A stretch of 64,000 nucleotides of DNA from Isochrysis galbana. Taxonomy: Eukaryota > Haptophyta > Isochrysidales > Isochrysidaceae. This document shows, piece by piece, positions 18,031 through 26,690 of this stretch. The notes under the pieces were generated by a model. It saw only the letters and a program-made list of their open reading frames with translations. It made no database searches and was not told the origin of the DNA. The stretch covers positions 2,277,789 through 2,341,788 of the forward strand of contig CM030945.1 of the NCBI GenBank assembly GCA_018136815.1, in the 5' to 3' direction. Each line of letters begins with the position of its first letter. The stretch's first letter is position 1. A program made the position numbers and the translations under genes.

Positions 18031-20886
18031 ATGCGGCGACTTCGCGCGGAGGCCTTCAGCGACTCGGCCTCAGAGGCTGGGGAGGAGGAAGTGATGGTGA
18101 TGGAAGGGCCGGATGGAGACTCGGACCATGAGCTTCCCATGGCTGAGGAAGCCCCACCTCCACCTCGACCTCGCGGCCGGCCAAAGAAAGCAGCGAGGCC
18201 AGCTGCAGCCGAGGCGATGCGGAATGGCGCAGGCGCGCCACAAGCAAAGCGCGGTCGTCCACGCGGCAAGGGAAGGGCATCGCCAGCCGCATCTCCTCCA
18301 TCGGGCCCACGCAAGCGCCGGCGCAGTGACATCTTCTCGCCTGCTGAGGCAGCAGCTCACGACCGCCAGGAAGCAAAGCAGCTGCGCGAGCTGAAGGCGC
18401 GCATCGAGGCTGCGACTGCGAGCGCAGCCTTCGACGTGTTCTCCACCGTGGACGTCCGTGAGCTCGCCAACTCCATCGCGATGAAGACGCAGTCAAAGTG
18501 CTGCTCGGCCGAGTTCATCCCGGTGGCTCCTGAGTCGAAGATGGCCATTCACTCGGTGATGCTCCCGTTCATGTGCTCAGTGTGTGGGGACATGATCAAC
18601 ATCAAGACGGGCAAGGCATGCCGTATCAATCTCGACGTGGACTCGGGCTCGGAGGGAATGGATGAGGATGGCGATGGGCTGACTAAGAATGATCGGCGGA
18701 AGCAAAAGCGGAGGAAGCAAACCAACTCTCGACCGGAGTACATCGTGATGAAGGTTCTTGGGTGCCTGCTCGCAGGGCAGATGTATTCGGACTACGCAAC
18801 TGTGGCGATCGCGCAAGGGGAGCAAGTGATGTCGCATAACACCTTCGACCGATACCTTAGCAAGCTCCTACCGTGGATCGAGAAGCTGCAGAAGGAGATG
18901 CTTGAGTTGGTGCGCTACTTGGTCGTACGATACGGTTCAATCGAACAGCTCGTCCTCACGAACGACATGTTCTGGCTCACACGTGGACGCAACTCGCTCA
19001 ATGGCTCAGGCACAATGTGTGACCTCGACTCCGGGGGCATCCTCGCGTATCGGCACTACTGCATTGGCACGGACATGCTCAGTGGTAAGGGCGGTTTTGA
19101 GTTCACTCCGAAGGCCATGGACGCCATCGGCTGCGGCGAGATGCTGGATGACATAGTCGACTGGTTCGAGAAAGGCGATCTCGACGCCCTCATTGACAAG
19201 TACAACCTGCGTGTTCGTCCTTCCCTCGACGGTATCGTGCTCGACGGTGACGCCTCAACGAACTTGTTGATCCCGCTAGTGCTTGCCAAGGCGAAGCAAA
19301 CCACCGGCCGCACGAACTACTGTTCCCAACTTCGCGTTTTCGACTGCTCCAACCACTTGGGCAAGAACGCAGGCGCAAAGGCGTTCGAGGTTGGACATCG
19401 CCTTCATAAGACGTGCAGTTGCAAGGACCGTATCACTCAGCTAGGCGAAGTGGACAAGCGGCAGCCCAAAGACCATCGCGGTCTGAATGTGCAGGCTCAC
19501 CCTCTTGTCAAATCATGGCAGCGATCTACATCGGCAGCTTTGCGCAGCGCGAAGGACTGGCGCGCGAAAGCGGAGACCGAGGCTCGGACTGCGAGGGAAG
19601 CAGCAGCCGCGGCAGGCACAGAGCAATCTCCGGACATGCAGTCTCCGTTACCATCAATGTCGTCCCTTGCAGTCCAAGGGATCGAAGAAATGGTGAATCA
19701 CCTTAGCAATATCCACGAGGGGAAGGGCTTCCTCACCGGCAAGCTACGGACTTGCCGCTTGCATGACCTGACATTGCCAAACGGTGAGCCATACGTGTCC
19801 CGGCAGTGGAATGATTGTGCAGACTTCCGGGCCGAAATGGAGGCGTGGCTCAAGACTAAGTTCTTTAACAATATCGATGGTGTGATTCACCCGGAGCGTG
19901 GCGCAATGTGCCAGAATGCCTCAGAGCGCGTCGGCACCGTTGCACTGCATTACAGAACCAAGGAGAAGCAGCTGAGGCCCACACACTACGTTTGCTCCAC
20001 TGGTCTCGCTATGGCACACGTGCAGAACGTTTGCATCCACAAATTTCGCAGGCAGCTCTTGTTGAAAGGTGAGACAGACGACAGGATCGAGGCCTTCGGG
20101 ACGATGGAGTCGCGCCTCTTCGAGCTCGTTGGCCTGCAGAGTAGGCCTGCGCAGCGCGCGCAGTGGATGCAGCGAGTGTCTGTCAGAGCGAAACGCAGCA
20201 TGTTCCGGAAAACAGTAGAGTACAAACGGAAGCGTAGCCAACAGCGCAAATCTCTCACTGAGAAACGCCAAAACTATAAGACCGATCATCGCTACAAGTA
20301 CAAGGGCGACACCGGTGGCAAGTCCCGTTCGACTTCTGGAGCGCAGGGTAAAGGTGTGGTAGGAGCGTGTACGTGCACCGCCACGTGCCAACGTGGCTGC
20401 CCTTGCCGGGAAGCCGCCACAATGTGCACCAACCTGTGCCATGCAAAGTCGACAAGGTGCCGCAACCTCCTCAACGGGGGAAGTCTAGTAGGGGAGGATG
20501 CCGACATATCAGGTGCCGGGTCGTCCCAAGATCACGCGGCTGCAGCGCACGGCATGGTTTGCAGCGGTGCAACCGGTTGGCATCCACAGCAGCGCGTCCC
20601 ACCGGCTGAGACAGAGGATCTGACCGATCGGACGGTGATGTGCTATTGGGATGGAGCTGGGTGGCTGCAAGGCACCATCCTCGAAGCAAATATGGACGAC
20701 ACTGAGCTAGATGGCGAGGACGTCGCAAACTGGCTGGTGTACTATGACGTTGATGACACAACGGCCGCGCATTACCTGTCGCACGATTCGTACTTCACCA
20801 CAGCGGCGGACGACGACTCACTGTCATCCGTGGAGCACGGTGCTTGGTACCTGTTGCTTGATGAGTGCGAAGAGTGCGTGTTCTAG
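18031..20886 (+). CDS. Kolobok/Mutator-like transposase with AT-hooks, CXC and Tudor-like domains
   Basis: 951 residues from the ATG at 18031; the frame opens 27 codons earlier through a poly-C tract that looks non-coding. Order: acidic N-terminus, two AT-hook-like motifs (PRPRGRPKKAARP and AKRGRPRGKGR), a cysteine cluster (KCCSAEF...CSVCG), then the catalytic region: TNDMFWLTRGRNSLNGSGT (first Asp about residue 312), LDGDAST (about 405) and FDCSNHLGKNAGAKAFE, equivalent to the DG-W, DGDS and C-x-H-x-K-x-G blocks of Kolobok and Mutator-type transposases. A CXC cysteine cluster follows (CTCTATCQRGCPCR...CTNLCH...CRN, about 780-812), and a C-terminal Tudor/agenet-like stretch (WLQGTILEA, NWLVYYDVDD). 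The frame is intact, so the element may be recent or still active. It would cut and paste the surrounding element. Confidence 0.75.
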   Translation: MRRLRAEAFSDSASEAGEEEVMVMEGPDGDSDHELPMAEEAPPPPRPRGRPKKAARPAAAEAMRNGAGAPQAKRGRPRGKGRASPAASPPSGPRKRRRSDIFSPAEAAAHDRQEAKQLRELKARIEAATASAAFDVFSTVDVRELANSIAMKTQSKCCSAEFIPVAPESKMAIHSVMLPFMCSVCGDMINIKTGKACRINLDVDSGSEGMDEDGDGLTKNDRRKQKRRKQTNSRPEYIVMKVLGCLLAGQMYSDYATVAIAQGEQVMSHNTFDRYLSKLLPWIEKLQKEMLELVRYLVVRYGSIEQLVLTNDMFWLTRGRNSLNGSGTMCDLDSGGILAYRHYCIGTDMLSGKGGFEFTPKAMDAIGCGEMLDDIVDWFEKGDLDALIDKYNLRVRPSLDGIVLDGDASTNLLIPLVLAKAKQTTGRTNYCSQLRVFDCSNHLGKNAGAKAFEVGHRLHKTCSCKDRITQLGEVDKRQPKDHRGLNVQAHPLVKSWQRSTSAALRSAKDWRAKAETEARTAREAAAAAGTEQSPDMQSPLPSMSSLAVQGIEEMVNHLSNIHEGKGFLTGKLRTCRLHDLTLPNGEPYVSRQWNDCADFRAEMEAWLKTKFFNNIDGVIHPERGAMCQNASERVGTVALHYRTKEKQLRPTHYVCSTGLAMAHVQNVCIHKFRRQLLLKGETDDRIEAFGTMESRLFELVGLQSRPAQRAQWMQRVSVRAKRSMFRKTVEYKRKRSQQRKSLTEKRQNYKTDHRYKYKGDTGGKSRSTSGAQGKGVVGACTCTATCQRGCPCREAATMCTNLCHAKSTRCRNLLNGGSLVGEDADISGAGSSQDHAAAAHGMVCSGATGWHPQQRVPPAETEDLTDRTVMCYWDGAGWLQGTILEANMDDTELDGEDVANWLVYYDVDDTTAAHYLSHDSYFTTAADDDSLSSVEHGAWYLLLDECEECVF

Positions 20887-20900
20887 TCGCAGGTTGTGTT

Positions 20901-21438
20901 GGGGCTCCATGCACGGGCGTGGCTTGCTGTGCATAGCCTCCTAGAGTCCGCGCTTGGCGTCGGAGTTGAATATCGCCGGATATCAGCATAAGCATGCGCA
21001 AGGAGTGTCCGTGCCGTACGTGTTGGTGTGAGCGCTGAGGTTGGTTTCAAGAGCTGTGAGTAGGCTCATATGGAAGATCAGAGTAAATGCTCTCTAGCTC
21101 ATATTTTTTGGTGTATTTTACAGGCCCTCCCGGAGACTTAAAGGCGTCTAAGTCCAAAAAATACCCATTGCTGTCTTTTCTCAAGTTACCGTGGCTCAAA
21201 AGACGGATTGCAAGTCCCTAAAATTCACCAGAAAATATGAGGTAGAGAGCATTTACTCTGATCTTCCATATGAGCCTACTCACAGCTCTTGAAACCAACC
21301 TCAGCGCTCACACCAACACGTACGGCACGGACACTCCTTGCGCATGCTTATGCTGATATCCGGCGATATTCAACTCCGACGCCAAGCGCGGACTCTAGGA
21401 GGCTATGCACAGCAAGCCACGCCCGTGCATGGAGCCCC
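20901..21438. repeat. 538-bp near-perfect inverted repeat (hairpin)
   Basis: The left arm, about 20901-21113, begins ggggctccatgcacgggcgt. The right arm, about 21227-21438, is its reverse complement; by eye only about two of 212 positions differ (near the loop). The loop is about 113 bp. It begins 14 bp after the transposase stop, inside the TTAA-flanked element. A read-through transposase transcript would fold into a 200-bp double-stranded RNA. Confidence 0.95.
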
Positions 21439-22143
21439 AAGGCAATCTGGACGAATCTGCATGCGCCTCGTAGCCGGGGAGCGCCGCTCCTGCCCGCCAC
21501 CACCTCGAATTCTGCCGCCTCGCATGCAGACGTTCAACACCAACGTTGAGAGCCCGCCAGAATGGCCGCCAGAACGCGGCACCTGCGGCCATCATTGCGC
21601 GCCCAGCGGCACGAGAGTTGCCCCACATATCGGTGTTGCCGACCTGCCCCGCTTCTGCGCCCAAGAGGCCGCGCATATGCCCACCAGACCCGCCTTGCGC
21701 TCGCTCCTCGCTGCCACGCTGGCGGCGAGGAGAGGGGTGGGGGAGGAGGCCCACCCTCGGCGATCGCGACAATGGGAGGAACCAGCCATCCGGGCCCGAT
21801 CATGGCCCAGGTGGATGGCTCTCCACAGCCGCGGCCCAGCGGCCCTTCTGCTAAGGGTTGCGGAGCCATAGCCCCAGAGGAGCGGGCCCGTGCCAGCGCG
21901 GCCGCCGCCCATGGGATCGGCCGTAGAAGCCCCGCCGATAGTTGTACCTACCACCTTAAATCAAGGATTTCCGCTTAAAGCAAGGGCGCAAGGGCGGCGA
22001 GGCGAGCAGCAGACGGAGCCGTTCATGGGCAGTGAAAAGTAAAGGACAGCTTACATTTTTCTTGATGTGTCGAAATTTGCCGAATATCCAGTAGAGCTAG
22101 TGCGAGGAAAGGCGGGGGAGGCGTCGGCGCGGTCGGCGGGACG

Positions 22144-23749
22144 ATGGCGTCACAGCAGACTCCACTGCATCCGCAGAGGCTCAACTTTGGCTCGACGCCC
22201 GTCGTGCAGGAGCCAGCACCGCGCCACGTCTACACATTTGAAGAGGCGCAGCAGCGCCGGTCGCCCGCCAACCAGGCCTTGCCGCCAACCTCAGCACCAC
22301 AGCCGGCGCAAGGGGCAGGCCTCCTGCAGACTCCCGCGTTTGGCCATCAGCTCTCCACTGCCGGCAAGGAGATTCGCCTGTGGGACCCCAGTCTTACGCC
22401 CCTCAACGCGCGGACCCTCAATCAGGACACCTATGTTGCTCACCCAATCCAGCCGATGGCGACCCCTCCCCGTGCGGAGTACGTTCCGAGTGAAGCACGG
22501 TGTGATGGCACGACGACGACCAAATCGGATTATCGCGCGTGGCCTTTGCAACCTCCACCCGCGAAGCCGCCGCCGCCGCCACCGCCTGCTCACGTGCCAT
22601 TCACGGCGACCACGTCGTACAAGGATAACTTCAAGGCACCTCCCATGGGGCCGCCGCCAGCCCTACCAGCTCGGGCCCAGTACACTCCAAGCACTGCAAA
22701 GCTGGAGAGCACCACCTCATACGCCGCGGATTACCGCGCCTGGCCCGTTCAACCACCAGTAATGGCACCCGCTCCCCCACCAGCGCCACCCCCAGTACGC
22801 TTTGAGGGCGTGTCTGAGGCGAAGGCACAGTATGGCCCCAAGCCCCTCGCTCCAATGTCGACACCGGCGCGTGTGCCATATGTGCCAAGTGAAGCTCGTT
22901 GCGAGGGCGTCACGACCACTCGGTCCGACTACCGCGCATGGCCGGTGCAACCACCGCCACCAAGGCCAGCCACTCCAGCGCCACCACCTCCCGTGCGGTT
23001 CGAAGGCGTGTCCGAAATGAAGGCACAGTACGCCCCGAAGCCACTTGGGCCGCCTGTTGTGCCGATGCGCACGCCATATGTGCCGAGTAGCGCGAGATGC
23101 GAGAGTGAGACGGAAGCTCGCAGCGCCTATCGTGCCATCCAGCTGCCGGAGCACATCCCGCTCGCCCTCGGGGTCCAAACTCAAGGAGGAGAGTTCCACC
23201 AACTGATAGCACGTGGGGCCTTGCCGCCAGCTAAAGGAAGTGCTGTCTTCACAACATGTGAGGACAATCAAACTGAGGTAAGTACACCCTTTGCTACCCA
23301 GATTATTCGGGTGCTTTTCTCATCTAGCTCATTTATGCCTGGGTACCTGCCCCAGGCATGTGCAGACTCGCACCCCCAAGGTGCAACAGTAACCCTCGCG
23401 CCAACCACAAAGTTCCATGAGCTCCATAAGTTGTGCTGTTTTCGATATCTCCTCATACACTGAAGCACCTATGCTTCCTGTACAGGTTGCCATCAAGGTG
23501 ATAGGTTTCGATGGCGCCGAGAGGCATGTTCTCGGTCGCTTCGAGTTGGTAGGCATCGCACCCGGTCGTGTTGGGTCCGCTCAAGTGCAGATCAGCTTCA
23601 GCCTAAGCGACGATGGTGGACTGCATGTCACTGCCTCGGATCGCACTGGTGGTGCAGGCTCGCGAGGCATCTATATTCGAGATCAAAGCCTGACGCCAAC
23701 CAGCAATGCGCCCGTCAGCCGCACAGTAGGCGCCATTGGATACCGCTGA
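22144..23749 (+). CDS. SAXO-like microtubule-repeat protein fused to HSP70 substrate-binding domain
   Basis: Exons 22144-23277 and 23486-23749 join in phase 0 across a 208-bp GT-AG intron, giving 465 residues. Residues about 100-320 carry repeated modules PYVPSEARCEGVTTTRSDYR, AWPVQPP and VRFEGVSEMKAQY, separated by proline runs. The P-x2-A-x-(C/F)-x-G-x-(T/S)-x3-DYR pattern is that of SAXO/FAM154 (MAP6-related) proteins that bind axonemal microtubules. From about residue 332 the sequence becomes the beta-sandwich substrate-binding domain of HSP70: IPLALGVQTQGGEFHQLIAR, KGSAVFTTCEDNQTE, VLGRFELVGIAPG, ISFSLSDDGGLHVTASDRTG. There is no HSP70 ATPase domain. I infer a ciliary protein carrying a peptide-binding module. 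The intron falls inside the HSP70 part, so the fusion does not depend on splice choice at the junction. Confidence 0.8.
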
Positions 23750-24133
23750 CAATGAGGTTTTGGTGTCGCAACTCCCTGAGCGATGAGGCAAAGACAGTGG
23801 CCGGGCATGCTCAATGTTGCTACACCGTTGTGCCATCCGCAAAAGAACGTAGTGTGTGGATCTCATAGGCCCTCGGTTGCTGCGTCAGAGTCGCGTCAAA
23901 AGCGGACGGCTAGTTTCTATTTCACGGGCGCAACCAATTATAGCATCATCCCCATCCAAATATCTCATCAACATACCAGCTCGTGAATAATACCATTCGG
24001 CGCCATGAGGGAGGGGTACGTGGGAATAATGTCCAAGTTAGGGGTTAATAAAAATTATATACATAAATAGACGGGAGGGTGTAACAAAAAAAGGGAACCT
24101 CGAGTTGCACCTTCTCGTTCGCATCGTCGGATA
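23750..24133. other. 3' flank of the SAXO-HSP70 gene
   Basis: No gene is recognisable. The region becomes AT-richer towards 24050 and ends at the LINE terminus. Confidence 0.4.
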
Positions 24134-24812
24134 AAAAAACCTTTTTAATATTCTCGCCGCGCGCGCGGCTCTGCCGAGTTACTTAGCAGCCACGCCCGCG
24201 TCCCTTAACACCTCATCTCACTTGCCTTGCGGCTCGTCCCCTCGTGCTCTACCTAGGGGCTCAGTGTTTGAGGTTTCCAGTGGCAGGCGGCGTGTTCCGA
24301 TCCCTGATGGACGACTCCTCGGCCATCTCTTGCGCCATCGGGCGGTCGGTCGTCGTGCGTGATTCGCGTGGTGAGTGGTGATTTTCACGTTAAACTTTGG
24401 GTTTGGTTTTGGGGTGTTGTGGCTTGAGAAGGCGTTGTTGCCGGGTCGTGTTGGTTGGGCGTGCGTCGGTGGATTAGGCTAGTCTCCCTGCCATATCCAG
24501 TGCTTGTGCCACTAGAGCCAGGTTATTGTTCATCACGAGGGCGCCTCTGGCGTTCGTTTTGAAGATCGGGGCACTGAGTTCGCGTGCGTCCTTAATTTTC
24601 GGCTTCCTGCCTCTGGAGGCTTGGCTCGTCCTCGCTGTCGAGTTTTGTTGGAGGATTCCAGTCCTCGCACGAGGGTTGTGAATCTGGTCAGAGTGCGTTC
24701 GATTACCGGGTATGCGGATGAGTTTTTCCCTCTTCCTCCTTTGCCGAAAGCGGAACTTTTGCCTTTTCCGCGGTTTGCGGTTTGCCCTTTGGTGCGTGAG
24801 CCGGCGTGAGAT
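24134..24812 (-). mobile_element. 5'-truncated LINE, C-terminus and 3' UTR
   Basis: Read on the minus strand, a frame ending at about 24480 has GRKPKIKDARELSAPIF, then LVMNNNLALVAQALDMAG and a stop, matching GRKPKLKRPLELSRPIF...NLGLVAGALGL of the copy at 29293. The 3' UTR blocks (tagagcacgaggggacgagc, gcgcgcggcgagaatatt) follow and the element ends in aaaaaggttttttt. The 5' side is replaced by a gypsy fragment near 24812-24864. No clear target duplication was found. Confidence 0.75.
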
Positions 24813-24863
24813 GCAAAGCAGCTATCCAGTCATGTATAGTGACGGAGTGATCCGCGGGGCTCG

Positions 24864-25229
24864 GCTGAATATCTCGGCCACGTTGTTTCGCGTGAAGGTC
24901 TTCGGATGGATCCCAAGAAAGTGGAAGCCGTCTCGAAAATCGACCCTACCCAAATCAACTCGATCGAAGCCGTCCGTTCTTTCCTTGGACTGTGTTCGTA
25001 TTACCGCCGTTTTATACGTCGTTTTGCGATCCGGGCAGCGCCGTTAACCGCTCTCACGCGGAAAGGGTGCGATGTCCCGGTCGAGTCGCAAACAGAAGCC
25101 TGTCGCCAGGCTATCGAAGATCTCAAGCAAGCTATCTGTGAAGAACCCGTACTTGCACCTCCTCGAGACGACCGTCCTTTCCTCGTTAAGACCGACGGTC
25201 TCGCGGGACGCTCGATCCTAGCAGGGGGG
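24864..25229 (+). pseudogene. Ty3/gypsy RT/RNase H fragment fused to a polypurine tract
   Basis: From ctcggctgaatatctcggcc the DNA follows element A (41752-42090) almost exactly, coding RMDPKKVEAVSKID, AVRSFLGLCSYYRRFIRR and PLTALTRKG up to FLVKTDG. At about 25198 it jumps to the sequence that precedes the LTR in element B (ctcgcgggacgctcgatcct, then the polypurine tract gcagggggg at 25221-25229). An element A-type pol is thus joined to an element B-type 3' end. Confidence 0.85.
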
Positions 25230-26062
25230 TGTCGCATTCGCGAATCGACACTCGTAAGGCTTCTCTTCGTCGTTCGGTATTATCGTTAAAATTCTCTCGT
25301 TCTCGTCCTCGGTCAAAAGCTTCGCTTGGACGCATAGGATCTTGGGTTATGGAGCGCCCTCTCTCTTACTCTCGAAGAGAAGGGAAGTTTCCCCACCTTT
25401 CACCTTTCTCCCTCCTAGGCGCCTCGCAAATAGGTTTAATTCGCTATCTTCCCCGCGCTTCTCTATCTACTTCAGTGATTGCAATCAGGTTTAACTTCGC
25501 ATCTCCCCCTTAGGCACACCGCACTTCTTTCGTCTTATTCGATAGGTCTCTTGGAATCCTGTGCGGCAGGATTGCCCTCGTTTCCGTTATGGTGCGATCC
25601 CCCTTCCAGACGGGATCGCCGACAGATCGCCTTCTGATCGTCGTCCGTCGTCGTCTGGCCGGAGTGTTTGGGTTTGATTTCAGTCGAGTTGTGTGAGAAA
25701 GTCGTGGGGCGAGAGTCGGGGTGTTTTCCTGGGTGTCTCTGTCCGTCGTCCTGTCGTCAGTCGTCATTCGTCGCTCTCGCTCTCGTCGCTCTCGCTCTCG
25801 TAACACTCATACCCTACAGCCTCGCCTCTCCTCGCCAGCCCCTGCCATCACAGCCCTCCTCACACTCACCCTCGCCTCTCGCCGCTCGCTCGATGTCGCT
25901 CTCGCCGCCGTCCTCGCCCTCGCTCAAGCCCGCCTGCCCGCCTTCCTCTGCTGACGGGCTTCAGCCCGTCAGCACCTCTGAAGTGGCCTCCCTCGCCGCG
26001 CCTGCCGCCGGCTTTGCCCCTTCCTCATTGCCCTCAGGCCTATGGGCCATCCCAATTCGTCA
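25230..26062 (+). repeat. Ty3/gypsy LTR (element B family), internally deleted
   Basis: Starts TGTCGCATTCGCG right after the polypurine tract and ends CCCAATTCGTCA. These ends match both LTRs of element B, which are 1,115-1,120 bp, so this 833-bp copy lacks about 285 bp. It includes the same ctctcgctctcgtcgctctc repeats and the sequence coding SMSLSPPSSPSLKPACPPSS. Confidence 0.85.
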
Positions 26063-26690
26063 GACAGATAAAGGCGGGAAACTCTGCCCTTTGTCTTTTC
26101 AATATATATACGATATAACTCATATCAATACAGTATACACGAGGGCTCTCCGCTGGAATCGCGTTCGGGCGACAAGCTCGAAGCTCGCGGCATTCACTTA
26201 AACAGCACGATTTATCCAATATCGCGGGGTTTGCACAACGTGTCGAGATGAAGCGGAGCGGAGGGACGGGAGGGCGATCTCGCCCTCGCCAGGGGGGGAG
26301 GGGGGCTGAGAGTCCCGGAGGGGTGGGGAAGAGAGCGGAACGCCAGACATTTACCAATGTCAGATTTTTGGCAACGAGGGGTACGTTCCCCTCCCTTCAC
26401 TCGGAGTAGATCTGACACATACTACAAAACCCTCGCTCTGAGGTCAGAGTCAAACACTTCCCGCCAGCCCGCCCGCTCGCTCGCTCCTCGGCGTGGGGTG
26501 TTGCCCGTGTGGGCGCTCTTCCCTCTGCCCTTCCTCGCTTCCTCGCTCGCCTCCCACTACACGCTCCTCGTCTTTCGCACTCTTCCCTACCGCGCTGCTC
26601 CTCTTGCGCGAGAATAGGCGTATCTCCCTTGTTGCGGCGCACATCGCCGGCCGACCGCACCCCAAACCTCCTCCCTGCCCGTGCCACTGA
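26063..26690. other. Upstream region of the FCP1-like gene
   Basis: The stretch 26095-26135 is AT-rich (caatatatatacgatataac). No other gene is supported; the frames at 26357-26617 and 26397-26896 overlap the phosphatase promoter and 5' end in GC-rich spacer. Confidence 0.4.

Larger units (their letters stand above)
17949..21955 (+). mobile_element. Kolobok-type DNA transposon with TTAA target duplication
   Basis: ttaa at 17945-17948 and 21956-21959 flank a 4,007-bp segment whose ends are inverted: ggtggtaggtgc on the left and, reversed, ggtggtaggtac on the right (11 of 12). Inside are the DDE/CXC transposase (18031-20886) and a 538-bp hairpin (20901-21438). TTAA duplications with a Mutator-like DDE transposase define the Kolobok superfamily. 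21440-21955 has no supported frame. The left TTAA is itself the centre of a 16-bp palindrome (17939-17954), so an older related end may lie just outside. Confidence 0.7.

Noticed and set aside
21338..21871. 177-residue frame overlapping the right arm of the hairpin
   Set aside because: Its first 34 residues are the same as the minus-strand frame of the left arm, simply because of the inverted repeat; no domain follows.
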